From Candidatus Cloacimonas sp. (GTDB lineage: Bacteria; Cloacimonadota; Cloacimonadia; Cloacimonadales; Cloacimonadaceae), in assembly GCA_035403355.1 (NCBI GenBank), contig DAONFA010000016.1:1-44667 (forward strand): a DNA stretch of 44,667 bases, read 5' to 3'. Under the pieces are notes generated by a model. It made no database searches, was not told the DNA's origin, and saw only the letters and a program-made list of their open reading frames with translations. Each line of letters begins with the position of its first letter. Position 1 is the first letter of the stretch. Shown piece by piece: positions 34,510 to 43,327 of this stretch. A program made the position numbers and the translations under genes.

Positions 34510-35568
34510 ATGAAAAGTAATGGATGCAGATATGGAACGCACAGGGTAATTGAGCCCTTAGGTGTTTTGCCCCAGCCGGCAAAAATTCTGAATAATGATA
34601 TGAGCGAAATTTGGGACAACGAAATGCTGGTTGATGTTATTCGTTTGAATATAGATTCCGCTTCCTTTCATCAGATAAAAAACAAGCTTATTGCCCAAGG
34701 GCATAAAGATATGGAAAAAGCATTCGCCGAACATGCCATTGACCTTACCAACAGAACCGGCAAGCATAAAAATGAAGATACCGGTTCCGGAGGAATGTTC
34801 ATCGGCAGAGTTGCCGCTATTGGTGATAAATTTGAAATGAAAGAAGAAGTGAAAGTAGGGGATAAAATTGCTTCTCTGGTTTCGCTATCGCTAACTCCTC
34901 TCAAAATAAATAAAGTGAAAAAAGTGCTGTTAGACAAGGATCAAATGGAAATTGAAGGGCAGGCAATTCTTTTCAGCAGCGGCGTTTATGCCAAGTTACC
35001 GGATGATCTGGATGAAAATTTGGCGCTTTCCGTTTTGGATGTTGCCGGGGCTCCTGCACAAGTGGAAAGATTAGTAAAACCGGATGATACCGTAGTTATT
35101 ATTGGCGCTAACGGTAAAAGCGGAATTTTATGCAATGCTGTAGCCAAAGAAAGGGCTGGAGTTTGCGGAAAAGTGATTGGCGTTGTTCGCAATGAAAACT
35201 ATATTTCCACTTGCAAAACAACGGGTTGTGATGAAGTAATCATTGCTGCAGCAACTGATGCCATCACAATAGAAAAAGAGGTCTCCCGGCTTACTAACGG
35301 CAAAATGGCGGATGTAGTTATCAATGTAGTAAATACCAGAGATACGGAACTGCCGAGTATTATGGCAGCCAAAGAAAGGGGTTTGGTCTATTTCTTTTCT
35401 ATGGCAACTTCTTTTACAAAAGCAGCTTTGGGTGCAGAAGGCATTGGTGCCGATGTAGATATGATGATTGGTAATGGTTATGCTCATCATCATTCAGAAA
35501 TTGCTTTGGATTTATTACGCCACAATCCTGTTTTAATGCAGATTTTTAAAGAACGCTATACGGATTAA
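34510..35568 (+). CDS. kdd: L-erythro-3,5-diaminohexanoate dehydrogenase
   Basis: A 352-residue enzyme of lysine fermentation that oxidatively deaminates 3,5-diaminohexanoate to 5-amino-3-oxohexanoate with NAD(P)+. The opening GCRYGTHRVIEPLGVLPQPA is highly characteristic of Kdd, as is GTGSGGMFIG-like TGSGGMFIGRV. A medium-chain-dehydrogenase-like nucleotide fold follows (DTVVIIGANGKSGILCN), and GYAHHHSEIALDLLR lies near the C-terminus. The ATG at 34510 is directly behind GGAGGAG; upstream in-frame codons are poor. It is 14 nt before kamA, confirming the pathway. Confidence 0.94.
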   Translation: MKSNGCRYGTHRVIEPLGVLPQPAKILNNDMSEIWDNEMLVDVIRLNIDSASFHQIKNKLIAQGHKDMEKAFAEHAIDLTNRTGKHKNEDTGSGGMFIGRVAAIGDKFEMKEEVKVGDKIASLVSLSLTPLKINKVKKVLLDKDQMEIEGQAILFSSGVYAKLPDDLDENLALSVLDVAGAPAQVERLVKPDDTVVIIGANGKSGILCNAVAKERAGVCGKVIGVVRNENYISTCKTTGCDEVIIAAATDAITIEKEVSRLTNGKMADVVINVVNTRDTELPSIMAAKERGLVYFFSMATSFTKAALGAEGIGADVDMMIGNGYAHHHSEIALDLLRHNPVLMQIFKERYTD

Positions 35569-35582
35569 ACAAAGAGGTCAAA

Positions 35583-36830
35583 ATGAGCAAGATTATTGAC
35601 ATTAAAAGCATTGCCACTCCTGAACAATGGAATGACTGGCATTGGCAAATTCAAAATCGGATAACTACTTATGAAGAGCTTACCAAATACATTGCCCTGC
35701 AGCCCGAAGAAGAAGCTGTCTTTAAGGATAAGGCATTTTCTTTTCGGATGGCGATTACTCCTCATTATCTTTCGTTAATTGATCACAATAATCCTTATGA
35801 TCCAATTCGTTTACAGGCAATTCCGCGGATTGCAGAAAGCCATATTTCAGCATCCGATATGGCAGATCCTTTAAGTGAAGATGCCGATGCTCCTGTTCCT
35901 GGAATGACACATCGCTATCCTGATCGGGTTTTGCTGCTGCTAACTGATCAATGTGCAATGTATTGCAGGCATTGTACCCGCCGTAGAAAAGCTGGTGAAT
36001 ATGATGCCCCGATGCCTGATGAAAATGTAGAAAAAGCACTGGAATATATTAAAGAACATAAAGAAGTGCGCGATGTAATCTTAAGTGGAGGCGATCCTCT
36101 CACTTTAAGCGACGAGCGTTTGGATGATTTATTAAATAAATTGAGCCAGATTGACCATATAGAAATAGTGCGGTTAGGAACAAGAACTCCGGTTGTTTTA
36201 CCTCAACGCTTTACTAATTCTCTTTTAACTATTTTGAAGAAATACAAATTTGTCTGGTTAAACACGCATTTTAATCATCCCAATGAACTTTGTGAGGACT
36301 CCTGCCAAGCCCTTAGCAAAATTGCTGAAACCGGTATTCCGATGGGCAATCAATCTGTTTTGCTGAAAGGTGTAAACGATAATGTGGATGTAATGAAAGC
36401 CCTGGTGCATAAACTGGTGAAAAATAGAGTTCGTCCTTACTATATCTATCAGTGCGATCTTTCTGAAGGCATCAGTCATTTCCGCACTCCGATAGCCAAA
36501 GGAATTGAAATAATAGAAAGTTTGCGAGGGCATACTTCCGGATTATGTGTTCCTACCTATGTTGTAGATGCTCCCGGGGGTGGAGGTAAAATTCCTGTTA
36601 TGCCGAATTATGTAATTTCTCAGATGCCGGGAAGAGTTATCCTGCGTAATTATGAAGGTTTTATAACAGCATACACAGAACCGGAATTTGAAAAACAGGA
36701 CGAAAATAATTACCGTTCTCTTTGTGCCGAAGAATATAAATCCACAGAAGGCATAATGGCTTTGCTGCGGGGTAAAAAAGTTGCTATAGGTCCCGCAGAA
36801 ACAAAGCGTAATCACCGTAGAAAACAATAA
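35583..36830 (+). CDS. kamA: L-lysine 2,3-aminomutase
   Basis: A 415-residue radical SAM/PLP enzyme converting L-lysine to L-beta-lysine, the first step of lysine fermentation. The radical SAM motif CAMYCRHC gives Cys124, Cys128 and Cys131. The PLP lysine is Lys336 in DAPGGGGKIPV, one position from the clostridial enzyme's Lys337. DVILSGGDPL and RLGTRTPVVLPQR are typical. The C-terminal GYRSLCAEEY-like extension (NYRSLCAEEYKSTEG) matches the fermentative type rather than the short EpmB type. ATG behind AGAGG. Follows kdd and is 10 nt before kamB. Confidence 0.96.
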   Translation: MSKIIDIKSIATPEQWNDWHWQIQNRITTYEELTKYIALQPEEEAVFKDKAFSFRMAITPHYLSLIDHNNPYDPIRLQAIPRIAESHISASDMADPLSEDADAPVPGMTHRYPDRVLLLLTDQCAMYCRHCTRRRKAGEYDAPMPDENVEKALEYIKEHKEVRDVILSGGDPLTLSDERLDDLLNKLSQIDHIEIVRLGTRTPVVLPQRFTNSLLTILKKYKFVWLNTHFNHPNELCEDSCQALSKIAETGIPMGNQSVLLKGVNDNVDVMKALVHKLVKNRVRPYYIYQCDLSEGISHFRTPIAKGIEIIESLRGHTSGLCVPTYVVDAPGGGGKIPVMPNYVISQMPGRVILRNYEGFITAYTEPEFEKQDENNYRSLCAEEYKSTEGIMALLRGKKVAIGPAETKRNHRRKQ

Positions 36831-36840
36831 AGAGGACTTT

Positions 36841-37836
36841 TTGGATTTCTCCTGGATTTCCGATAGGCGATATAAAAATATAGCTATTGCGGGGATCTGT
36901 AAAAACGCCGGTAAAACAACGGTCCTGAACTATATTTTGGCAAATTATCCTTATCGTTGGGGTATTCTGAGCACAGGACGCGATGGTGAAACGGAAGATG
37001 CTCTTTATAAAACACCTAAACCCGAAGTTATGATTCCTCAGGGCTGCCTTTTCTGCGCTGAAGCAAAAACATTGCTGCCACTCGGCTCGGAAATAAGCAT
37101 CCTGGCTAAAACTCCTTTTAGTCGCTCCAACAGGGAACTTTGGATTGCCCAAAGCGAAATAGACCTGAAAACGGAAATTACCGGTCCCGCAACTGTTTAT
37201 GAACAGCTCGCCTGTGCTGATTTAATGAAAAAACTGGGAGCGGAAAAAGTTCTGATTGATGGTTCCTTTGACCGGAAGTCAATTGCCTTAAGCAATGCCG
37301 TGGATGCTATAATATTAAGTGCTGGAGCCAGTTTTGGCAATGCTCAAACAATAGCTGAAGAACTGCAACGGCTGATAACTTTATCCCGCATTGAAACTTA
37401 CAAAAGCCCTGTCTTGCAACAGCTTGCCACCCAAAATAATATCCTGATTAAAGATAAGGGAAGATGGCATTCCACCGGTCTGGCATCCTTGATTTCCAAT
37501 TCTACAAAACTAATGGAAATATTAAGCCAAACCGCAAAAATAAGCCATCTCTATATTCCCGGTGCCTATACCAGCAGTGTAAACAATCGCATCGGAAAAC
37601 AATTAAACGGTATTCAGCTTATTTTTCGGCACCCGGAATGTATTAAACTAAGCAGTGACGAACTGAAGCATTTTTTAGAAAATCAGAAGCCCCTTACCCT
37701 AATTCCTTTCAAGCTGAAAGCAATTACTTTAAATCCCCACGGAGTAGGAAGTAGTGATATAGATGCGGATGAAATGCATAGTTTTTTACGCCAAATTTTT
37801 CCCGATTATCCTTTGTTAGATGTTATGGAGATATAA
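36841..37836 (+). CDS. kamB: KamB-like lysine 5,6-aminomutase reactivase subunit (putative)
   Basis: A 331-residue P-loop protein. GICKNAGKTT (18-27) is a clear Walker A at the N-terminus, resembling the opening of KamB proteins from lysine-fermentation clusters, which are thought to help reactivate the B12-dependent lysine 5,6-aminomutase KamDE together with the MutS-like KamC. A QGCLFCAEAK Cys pair lies near 80. The C-terminal SDIDADEMHSFLRQIFPDYPLLDV is of unknown role. Start is TTG with AGAGGA upstream; no ATG precedes the P-loop in frame. It follows kamA directly, but kamC, kamD and kamE are not next to it. Assignment rests on P-loop pattern and context. Confidence 0.75.
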   Translation: MDFSWISDRRYKNIAIAGICKNAGKTTVLNYILANYPYRWGILSTGRDGETEDALYKTPKPEVMIPQGCLFCAEAKTLLPLGSEISILAKTPFSRSNRELWIAQSEIDLKTEITGPATVYEQLACADLMKKLGAEKVLIDGSFDRKSIALSNAVDAIILSAGASFGNAQTIAEELQRLITLSRIETYKSPVLQQLATQNNILIKDKGRWHSTGLASLISNSTKLMEILSQTAKISHLYIPGAYTSSVNNRIGKQLNGIQLIFRHPECIKLSSDELKHFLENQKPLTLIPFKLKAITLNPHGVGSSDIDADEMHSFLRQIFPDYPLLDVMEI

Positions 37837-37840
37837 ATAA

Positions 37841-38785
37841 GTGGCTGATAGAGATAGTATTACTCGCGTAACCGTAAATTTGGGTTTGTTTTCCAATATC
37901 ATTCTATCTATTGCTAAAACCTTCATTGGCATTATAGGACATAGCGCTGCCCTATTGGCAGATGGAGTCAATTCTACTTCCGATGTGGTCTATTACATAG
38001 CAGTTAAAATATTTATGAAACAAGCGGAAAAGCCGGCTGATGTAGAACATCCTTACGGTCACAGACAGCTGGAATCCATTTCTGCCCTCGTAGTTGGAGC
38101 TTTTATTCTTACTACCGGAATTGCCATTTTTTGGGAATCTATCAATAAGGTCTATGATTTAATTTCCAAAACCGAAATCGGACATCCTCTTTCCGTTTGG
38201 ACTTTAGTAATCGCTATCTTTACCTTTTGCTTGAAAATCTTTCTATATACTTACACCAAAAGAAACATACCCAAAACTAATAATCCTACCCTTAAGGCAT
38301 TGGCAGATGACCATTTGAATGATATTATGGCTGCGGTTGCTGTTTTTATTGGTGTCCTCTTTGGTCGGCTTGGTTATTATTGGATGGACCCTGCTGCCGG
38401 AGCTATAGTTGCTGTTTATATCGTGAAAACGGGCATAGAAATAATTATCGAATCCTCTCAGGAATTGATGGATTACCTTCCCGATGAAGGTTTCTGTAAA
38501 GAACTGAAAGATGAAGCTATGATTGTGGATGGAGTTCGCAGCATTGAAGAATTGGGTATTCATCGTTTTGGTCCTTACTTCACAGTGAATATGACAATTA
38601 CTGTGGATGGAGATATCAGCGTGGATAAAGGAAATATGATTTCCGATACAGTAGAAAAACGCTTGCTAAATAAATTCAGTTCCGGCTTAAGACAGGTACA
38701 TATTCATTACCATCCTTACCTGGAAAAACAACCCTCCCCGCAAACCGAAACGGATTCTGTTACAAAACCTGGAGTTATTGTATGA
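37841..38785 (+). CDS. Cation diffusion facilitator (CDF) transporter
   Basis: A 314-residue divalent-metal exporter of the CDF family. Six transmembrane helices occupy about residues 10-205. The helix-2 metal motif is LLADGVNSTSD (Asp41 to Asp48) and the helix-5 motif is DDHLNDI. The HPYGHRQLES loop is diagnostic. The C-terminal cytoplasmic ferredoxin-like domain ends in RQVHIHYHPY, a metal-binding surface. Metal (Zn, Fe or Mn) is not decidable here. GTG start 4 nt after kamB, and the 3' end overlaps the peptidase gene by 4 nt, so it shares the kdd transcript. Confidence 0.92.
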   Translation: MADRDSITRVTVNLGLFSNIILSIAKTFIGIIGHSAALLADGVNSTSDVVYYIAVKIFMKQAEKPADVEHPYGHRQLESISALVVGAFILTTGIAIFWESINKVYDLISKTEIGHPLSVWTLVIAIFTFCLKIFLYTYTKRNIPKTNNPTLKALADDHLNDIMAAVAVFIGVLFGRLGYYWMDPAAGAIVAVYIVKTGIEIIIESSQELMDYLPDEGFCKELKDEAMIVDGVRSIEELGIHRFGPYFTVNMTITVDGDISVDKGNMISDTVEKRLLNKFSSGLRQVHIHYHPYLEKQPSPQTETDSVTKPGVIV

Positions 38786-40032
38786 ATTGGGGAAAAAGTA
38801 TTCTTCTTTCCCTCATTTTTCTGCTTGTAGCCACTTTCTGTATCGTCAGCATTATGGGTATCAATCAAAAGCACGATCCAATAATAAAAACTAACGAACT
38901 AAAACCCTCTGACCCTTGGATAACGGAAACAATTCCTGACGGAGGCAGCATATTTTCTGTGCTGGCGGATTTAGATTTGCCCCTGAAAGAAGTTGGTTTA
39001 CTGGCTTTTAAGTTTGGCGATTATATTGATGTTTCTACTATTCAACCGGGAGATACACTAAAAATAATGCTTTCTCCCGATAAATTACACATTGCCAAAA
39101 TGATGTTTGTGCAGGAACCCACTACGCGTCATCATTTCACTGTTAGTGGTGATTCCCTCATCTACAATATTGAGACCTTACCGGTTACCAAAACAAAACG
39201 CATTCTGGAAGGTAGATTAACAGAAACCCTGGATGCTTCATTACTGGCAATGGGTTTTACTCCTCAAGATAAACAGGCAATAAATAACGGCTTGGAAGCA
39301 GAAATAAATTTTGCCCGGGATGCCCGTAACGGCGATACTTTTCGCATCTTTGTAGAGGAACGCATCTTTGAGGGAAAAACACTTCCCGGTAAAAAGATTT
39401 TCTATGTTCAATATAGCGGTGAACGAACCGGAAACCGTGAACTTTTCCGCTATGAGGATGCAGAAGAAAATTCCGTGTTGAACGGACTTTATACCAAAGA
39501 GGGAAAAAGTTGTCACAGTAACGGTGTGGGCTTTCCTTTATCCGTTATCCACCTTGTTTCTACTTTCGGTAAACGCATTGACCCTTTTTATGGAACCTGG
39601 GCTTATCATCAGGGAGTTGATTATCGGGCAGGTTATGGAACCCCTGTTTATGCCGTCGCTAATGGAACAGTAACGAATTCCGGTTACAATGGTGGCTTCG
39701 GTAATGAAATTCGCCTAAAACATCCCAGTGGACTTACAACTCAATATGCACATCTTTCCTCAGTAAGCGTCCGCAAAGGACAGAGCGTAAAAAAAGGACA
39801 AATTATTGGACGCGTTGGAGCTACCGGAAGAGCTACAGGTGCTCATCTGCATTTTGGGTTAATAAGAGGTAAAAATTATATCAATCCTACGAACCTGAAA
39901 ATGGTAGGAACCGAAAAACTGAATGAGACCCAACTGGAAAGATTTAGAACGCAGCAACAGAACATTCTGCAAGAAATGAATACCTTGCAGCAACCTAAAG
40001 CTGTGGTTGCCGGTAGCATTTCCCGCAGCTGA
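38782..40032 (+). CDS. M23 (LytM) family metallopeptidase
   Basis: A 416-residue periplasmic protein anchored by an N-terminal helix (about 5-26). Residues about 45-230 hold an OapA/LysM-like N-terminal region (SIFSVLADLDLP, FGDYIDVSTIQPGDTLKI). The C-terminal M23 domain (about 255-375) has complete zinc ligands: His276 and Asp280 in HQGVDYR, His357 in HLHF, with catalytic His324 and His355. It should cut peptidoglycan cross-links. It overlaps the CDF gene by 4 nt. The last codons and the stop lie in the start of a long inverted repeat, so the C-terminal SISRS tail may be repeat-derived. Confidence 0.92.
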   Translation: MNWGKSILLSLIFLLVATFCIVSIMGINQKHDPIIKTNELKPSDPWITETIPDGGSIFSVLADLDLPLKEVGLLAFKFGDYIDVSTIQPGDTLKIMLSPDKLHIAKMMFVQEPTTRHHFTVSGDSLIYNIETLPVTKTKRILEGRLTETLDASLLAMGFTPQDKQAINNGLEAEINFARDARNGDTFRIFVEERIFEGKTLPGKKIFYVQYSGERTGNRELFRYEDAEENSVLNGLYTKEGKSCHSNGVGFPLSVIHLVSTFGKRIDPFYGTWAYHQGVDYRAGYGTPVYAVANGTVTNSGYNGGFGNEIRLKHPSGLTTQYAHLSSVSVRKGQSVKKGQIIGRVGATGRATGAHLHFGLIRGKNYINPTNLKMVGTEKLNETQLERFRTQQQNILQEMNTLQQPKAVVAGSISRS

Positions 40033-40332
40033 TATTTCCCGCAAACTATGTTTCCCGCAGATTACGCGAATTTTATTTCACGCAGATTTCGCATATTTTT
40101 ATTTCACGCAGATTACGCTGATTTCGCAGATTATATTTTTATAAACTGAAACCACCAAATGCATTGAGAGTTTTCTATAATTACAATTGTGATATTCATT
40201 ACTCATCTTAAATCCGACAAATCCCTTTTCTAATTCTCATCTGCGTAATCTGCGAAATCTGCGTAATCTGCGTAATCTGCGTGAAATAAAATCAGCGTAA
40301 TCTGCGGGAAACAAAACCTGCGGGAAATATCA
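40030..40332. repeat. Long inverted repeat joining two convergent genes
   Basis: The outer 38 nt of each side (40030-40067 and 40295-40332) are inverse complements with four mismatches, and pairing continues with few mismatches to about 40093/40269. The arms are made of ACGCAGATTACGC and TTTCCCGCAG units. The left arm begins with the peptidase stop TGA and the right arm ends with the EcfT stop TGA. It may act as a bidirectional terminator. The middle (about 40140-40235) is unique, AT-rich and shows nothing else. Confidence 0.88.
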
Positions 40333-41055
40333 AATCAGGGTAACAAATACTACCAATGCCCCGAAAATAAGCAAACAGAAGATATCCCGATAGCTGAACT
40401 TCTGTTGATGCAGTATATTGCGTTTGCCTTCACTTCTAAAACCTCTTAATTCCAAAGCGATGGCAGAAGTTTCACTGCTTCTGATTAGTTCTGCCAATGC
40501 CGTTACAGATAGTTGTTTATAAACCTGTAAGCGTTTGGATAATGATAACTTGGCTGCATCAATTCCCCGTAATTTAAGTCCCGTTACAAATCCCTTCAGT
40601 TGGCTTAAAAACTTGGGAACTAAATGGATAGCATAAGATAGCATAAAAGAAAGCTCTTCAGGTAAACGCAAAGCTGAAAATGCTTTGGAAAATTCCGTGT
40701 AATTCATAACAGCTAATCCTTTAGCACAATAAATAACGGTTAGTAAACGCAAAGTTAGCTGCAAAGAAAGAAGAACTGCTTCCCGGGTAATTTTGATTAT
40801 GCCATAAGACCAAAGCAGTGTTCCTTTATGCCTGAAAACAATTTGGAAGAACGCTAATATCAACAAAAACGGCAAAGTATGCCACAGCGTTTTGAATACT
40901 TTCAGCCAACCGTTTTCCATCCGCCAACCGGCATAAAGCATTGCCAGAATAGTAAGGCACAATAAAGAAACCGGCTTTTTGGCAATAAAAACAAAGGTGG
41001 AAAGCAACAAAACAATGCAGATATGAGTTAACGGGTGCAGAGAACTGTTTTTCAT
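40330..41055 (-). CDS. ECF transporter transmembrane subunit (EcfT)
   Basis: A 241-residue EcfT-family protein that couples ATPase movement to an S component. N-terminal helices (HICIVLLLSTFVFIA, SLLCLTILAMLYAGW), a central TM region, and two coupling helices with the Ala/Leu-Arg-Gly signature, here LKLRGID and LELRGFR, which insert in the ATPases. Length is at the short end of the family. It overlaps the ATPase stop by 1 nt, and its own stop lies in the inverted repeat. Last gene of a five-gene minus-strand operon. Confidence 0.9.
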   Translation of the reverse strand: MKNSSLHPLTHICIVLLLSTFVFIAKKPVSLLCLTILAMLYAGWRMENGWLKVFKTLWHTLPFLLILAFFQIVFRHKGTLLWSYGIIKITREAVLLSLQLTLRLLTVIYCAKGLAVMNYTEFSKAFSALRLPEELSFMLSYAIHLVPKFLSQLKGFVTGLKLRGIDAAKLSLSKRLQVYKQLSVTALAELIRSSETSAIALELRGFRSEGKRNILHQQKFSYRDIFCLLIFGALVVFVTLI

Positions 41056-42401
41056 TACTTTTCTTCTTGCAAGGTTTGATTTTGAAATGAGAGCACTCTA
41101 TTAAATATATCTCTATGCTCTTCCAAAGAATGAGAAACAATCAGCATTCCCGGATAGTTCTTGCTTTTATATTGCAGTAATTGCAGTAGTTGCTTGCCGG
41201 CATTTTCATCTAAAGAAGCAAAGGGCTCATCCAATATCCAGAATTTAGACAATAAATAAGGCAAAATTTGCTGTGATACCATTTTCTGCTGTCCTGCAGA
41301 AAGCTCTGTAAACAAAGGGTCTTCTTGCAGGGGTAAGTTTATAAGCTGTGGCAGGGCTATCTGCCAAAACAGCCAGTTTTGTTTAACGCTTATTCCTAAA
41401 AGGTTTTCTCTGGTTATCTGGCTTTGATAATAGAAGTGAGCAAAGTTCTTAGAATCCAAACCCTGGAGCGGCTTTCCCTGCAATGATATTTTCCCTTTTG
41501 CAGGTTTTTGGATACCTGTTAATAACTGAAGGAAAGTGCTTTTACCGGCTCCGTTTTTCCCTTGCAACAAAATATTATCCGTGCTCCAAATTGTCAGAAA
41601 CAGGTCTTTAACAATAAATTCTGCTTTAGGATATGCAAAACTGAGCTCTTCAATATTGTAAAGAACTTCCGAAACAGGTTTGATGGCACAGTCCCGTTCA
41701 TCCTGCCAAGGCAAATCTGCCTCGGTGAATATAGAATTATTTATAGCCAGGGGTTGTAAGTTTTCCGGTAAAGTGTATGAATCATCAGCTATTCCTTCAA
41801 TTAACGGATTGTGATCTGCAATTATGATGATTTTACCTTGCTCTTTCTTGTTTTTAAGCCACTTTAAGACCAAATCGGTTGCCTGTTTATCCAATCCGTT
41901 TAAGGGCTCATCTAAAAGCAGTAAGGGAGGGTCAATTGTCTCCGCAACAGCACAAAGCAAAAGTTTTTTCTCCCCTCCGCTAAGCGTGGAAGGGTCTCTT
42001 TGTAACATATTTTCCAGTCCAAATTGCCCAGCTGCCAGGTTTATTTTACTCATCAATTTTCCCTGAGGCAAGGCAATATGTTCCAAAGCAAAAGCAAGTT
42101 CGGATAGGCAATCGGGAAAAAATAACTGTGCTTCAGTATCGCTTAACTGATGCCATAAATAGTGATATTTTTCTTTCAGGGGAATCGTTTGCAAATCCAT
42201 ATCCCCTAAAAGAATGTTGCCGGTAGTTTGGGCTTTCACATATTCCGGAATTATTCCACTGATGGCATTCAGCAATGAACTTTTTCCGCTGGCATTATGT
42301 CCCTTTAAATGAAATATACAGCCCTCAGGAATTTTTAGCTTGATACCCTCACATAATTTCCTTTCCTCAAAGGAAATACCGAAATCCTTCAAGATAAGCA
42401 T
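41055..42401 (-). CDS. Duplicated (two-domain) ECF transporter ATPase
   Basis: A 448-residue fusion of two ABC ATPase domains, as in YkoD-type ECF systems, replacing separate EcfA1 and EcfA2. Domain 1: Walker A GHNASGKSS (34-42), signature LSGGE (140-144), Walker B LLLDEP (to 166), switch ADHN (195-198). Domain 2: Walker A GKNGAGKST (281-289), signature LSAGQ (367-371), Walker B ILDEP (389-393), switch VSHS. Both sites therefore look competent. Overlaps both neighbours by 1 nt. Powers uptake of the vitamin or metal bound by the S component. Confidence 0.93.
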   Translation of the reverse strand: MLILKDFGISFEERKLCEGIKLKIPEGCIFHLKGHNASGKSSLLNAISGIIPEYVKAQTTGNILLGDMDLQTIPLKEKYHYLWHQLSDTEAQLFFPDCLSELAFALEHIALPQGKLMSKINLAAGQFGLENMLQRDPSTLSGGEKKLLLCAVAETIDPPLLLLDEPLNGLDKQATDLVLKWLKNKKEQGKIIIIADHNPLIEGIADDSYTLPENLQPLAINNSIFTEADLPWQDERDCAIKPVSEVLYNIEELSFAYPKAEFIVKDLFLTIWSTDNILLQGKNGAGKSTFLQLLTGIQKPAKGKISLQGKPLQGLDSKNFAHFYYQSQITRENLLGISVKQNWLFWQIALPQLINLPLQEDPLFTELSAGQQKMVSQQILPYLLSKFWILDEPFASLDENAGKQLLQLLQYKSKNYPGMLIVSHSLEEHRDIFNRVLSFQNQTLQEEK

Positions 42402-43327
42402 CAGAAAAGCTCTATGAAAAGCGCTCCTTTAAAAACCTGCGGTTCAGCTAAGGCATCGGTAAAATTCATCACCTCTTCCCCATCCTCAAAAACAATCCTG
42501 AATTGCATTTCCTGAGTTGTTTCCCAATGCAATGTTTTCGCCAATGGAATAAACTGATTGATAGCATCATCGCTAATTAACGCATAGTTATCACATTGCA
42601 GATAAATAACATCCTTCATCCACATTCCACCCGGAATTTGGGGACTTTTTAAATTGTAATGCCCTTCAGCTGTTTTTTCCAGAATTGCCCCCTCCAAATG
42701 CAAAGGATAGGTTAAATGCTGTTTCAGTCCATCTCTGCTGTATAAAATAACCTGTTTTTCTTCCGCTTCTGATAAATCCATCAAAATATCACTGAGAAAC
42801 CAACCTTGTGTTTTTACAAAGGGTTTGGGGTCTTGCTGCAAGGGATATTTTTTTAAGGCCTCCTGCATAAGATAAAAACGACGGGGACGAATTAACGGCT
42901 GAAAATTTTCCAGCACAACGCGCTCCAAACCTTTAATCCATTGCATTTCTCTTAAAGCAGGAAAAATTAGACGCAGCATATTTTCCTCAAAAGGAACTCC
43001 ATCCTGACCTGTAACAATGTAGCTTTCCAAAGAATCAAATTCAGCTTTTTCCAAAGTTACCTGATAGCGGTCTGAGGACTCCAAACGGATAGTGGCAAAA
43101 TCGCCTAATTTCTGCTGTTTCAACCAAATATCAAAGCGAAAACCCTGCCAGGTGTTAAGACGCACAGTTCCATCTTTTTCCCGGGTAGTTTTTATTTCCT
43201 GCATTTCCTTTTTATACAGTTCAGCATTGTCATAATAATGGCTAATGCCTTTAGTATCTATTATTTCCAAAGATGATAGGGTTAAAATAACTCCAAGTAT
43301 GATTAAAAGACACAAATCCTTCTTCAT
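42401..43327 (-). CDS. Exported protein inside the ECF operon, unrecognised
   Basis: A 308-residue protein with a short signal or anchor (KKDLCLLIILGVILTLSSL). The middle contains SYIVTGQDGVPFEENMLRLI followed by EMQWIKGLERVVLE, faintly recalling the substrate-loop/WIKGI pattern of sulfite-oxidase-fold domains, but no cofactor cysteine motif is seen, so I do not assign that family. The C-terminal half is beta-rich. It lies between the S component (4-nt overlap) and the ATPase (1-nt overlap), so it is co-translated with the transporter and could deliver or bind its substrate outside the membrane. Function unknown. Confidence 0.68.
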   Translation of the reverse strand: MKKDLCLLIILGVILTLSSLEIIDTKGISHYYDNAELYKKEMQEIKTTREKDGTVRLNTWQGFRFDIWLKQQKLGDFATIRLESSDRYQVTLEKAEFDSLESYIVTGQDGVPFEENMLRLIFPALREMQWIKGLERVVLENFQPLIRPRRFYLMQEALKKYPLQQDPKPFVKTQGWFLSDILMDLSEAEEKQVILYSRDGLKQHLTYPLHLEGAILEKTAEGHYNLKSPQIPGGMWMKDVIYLQCDNYALISDDAINQFIPLAKTLHWETTQEMQFRIVFEDGEEVMNFTDALAEPQVFKGALFIELF

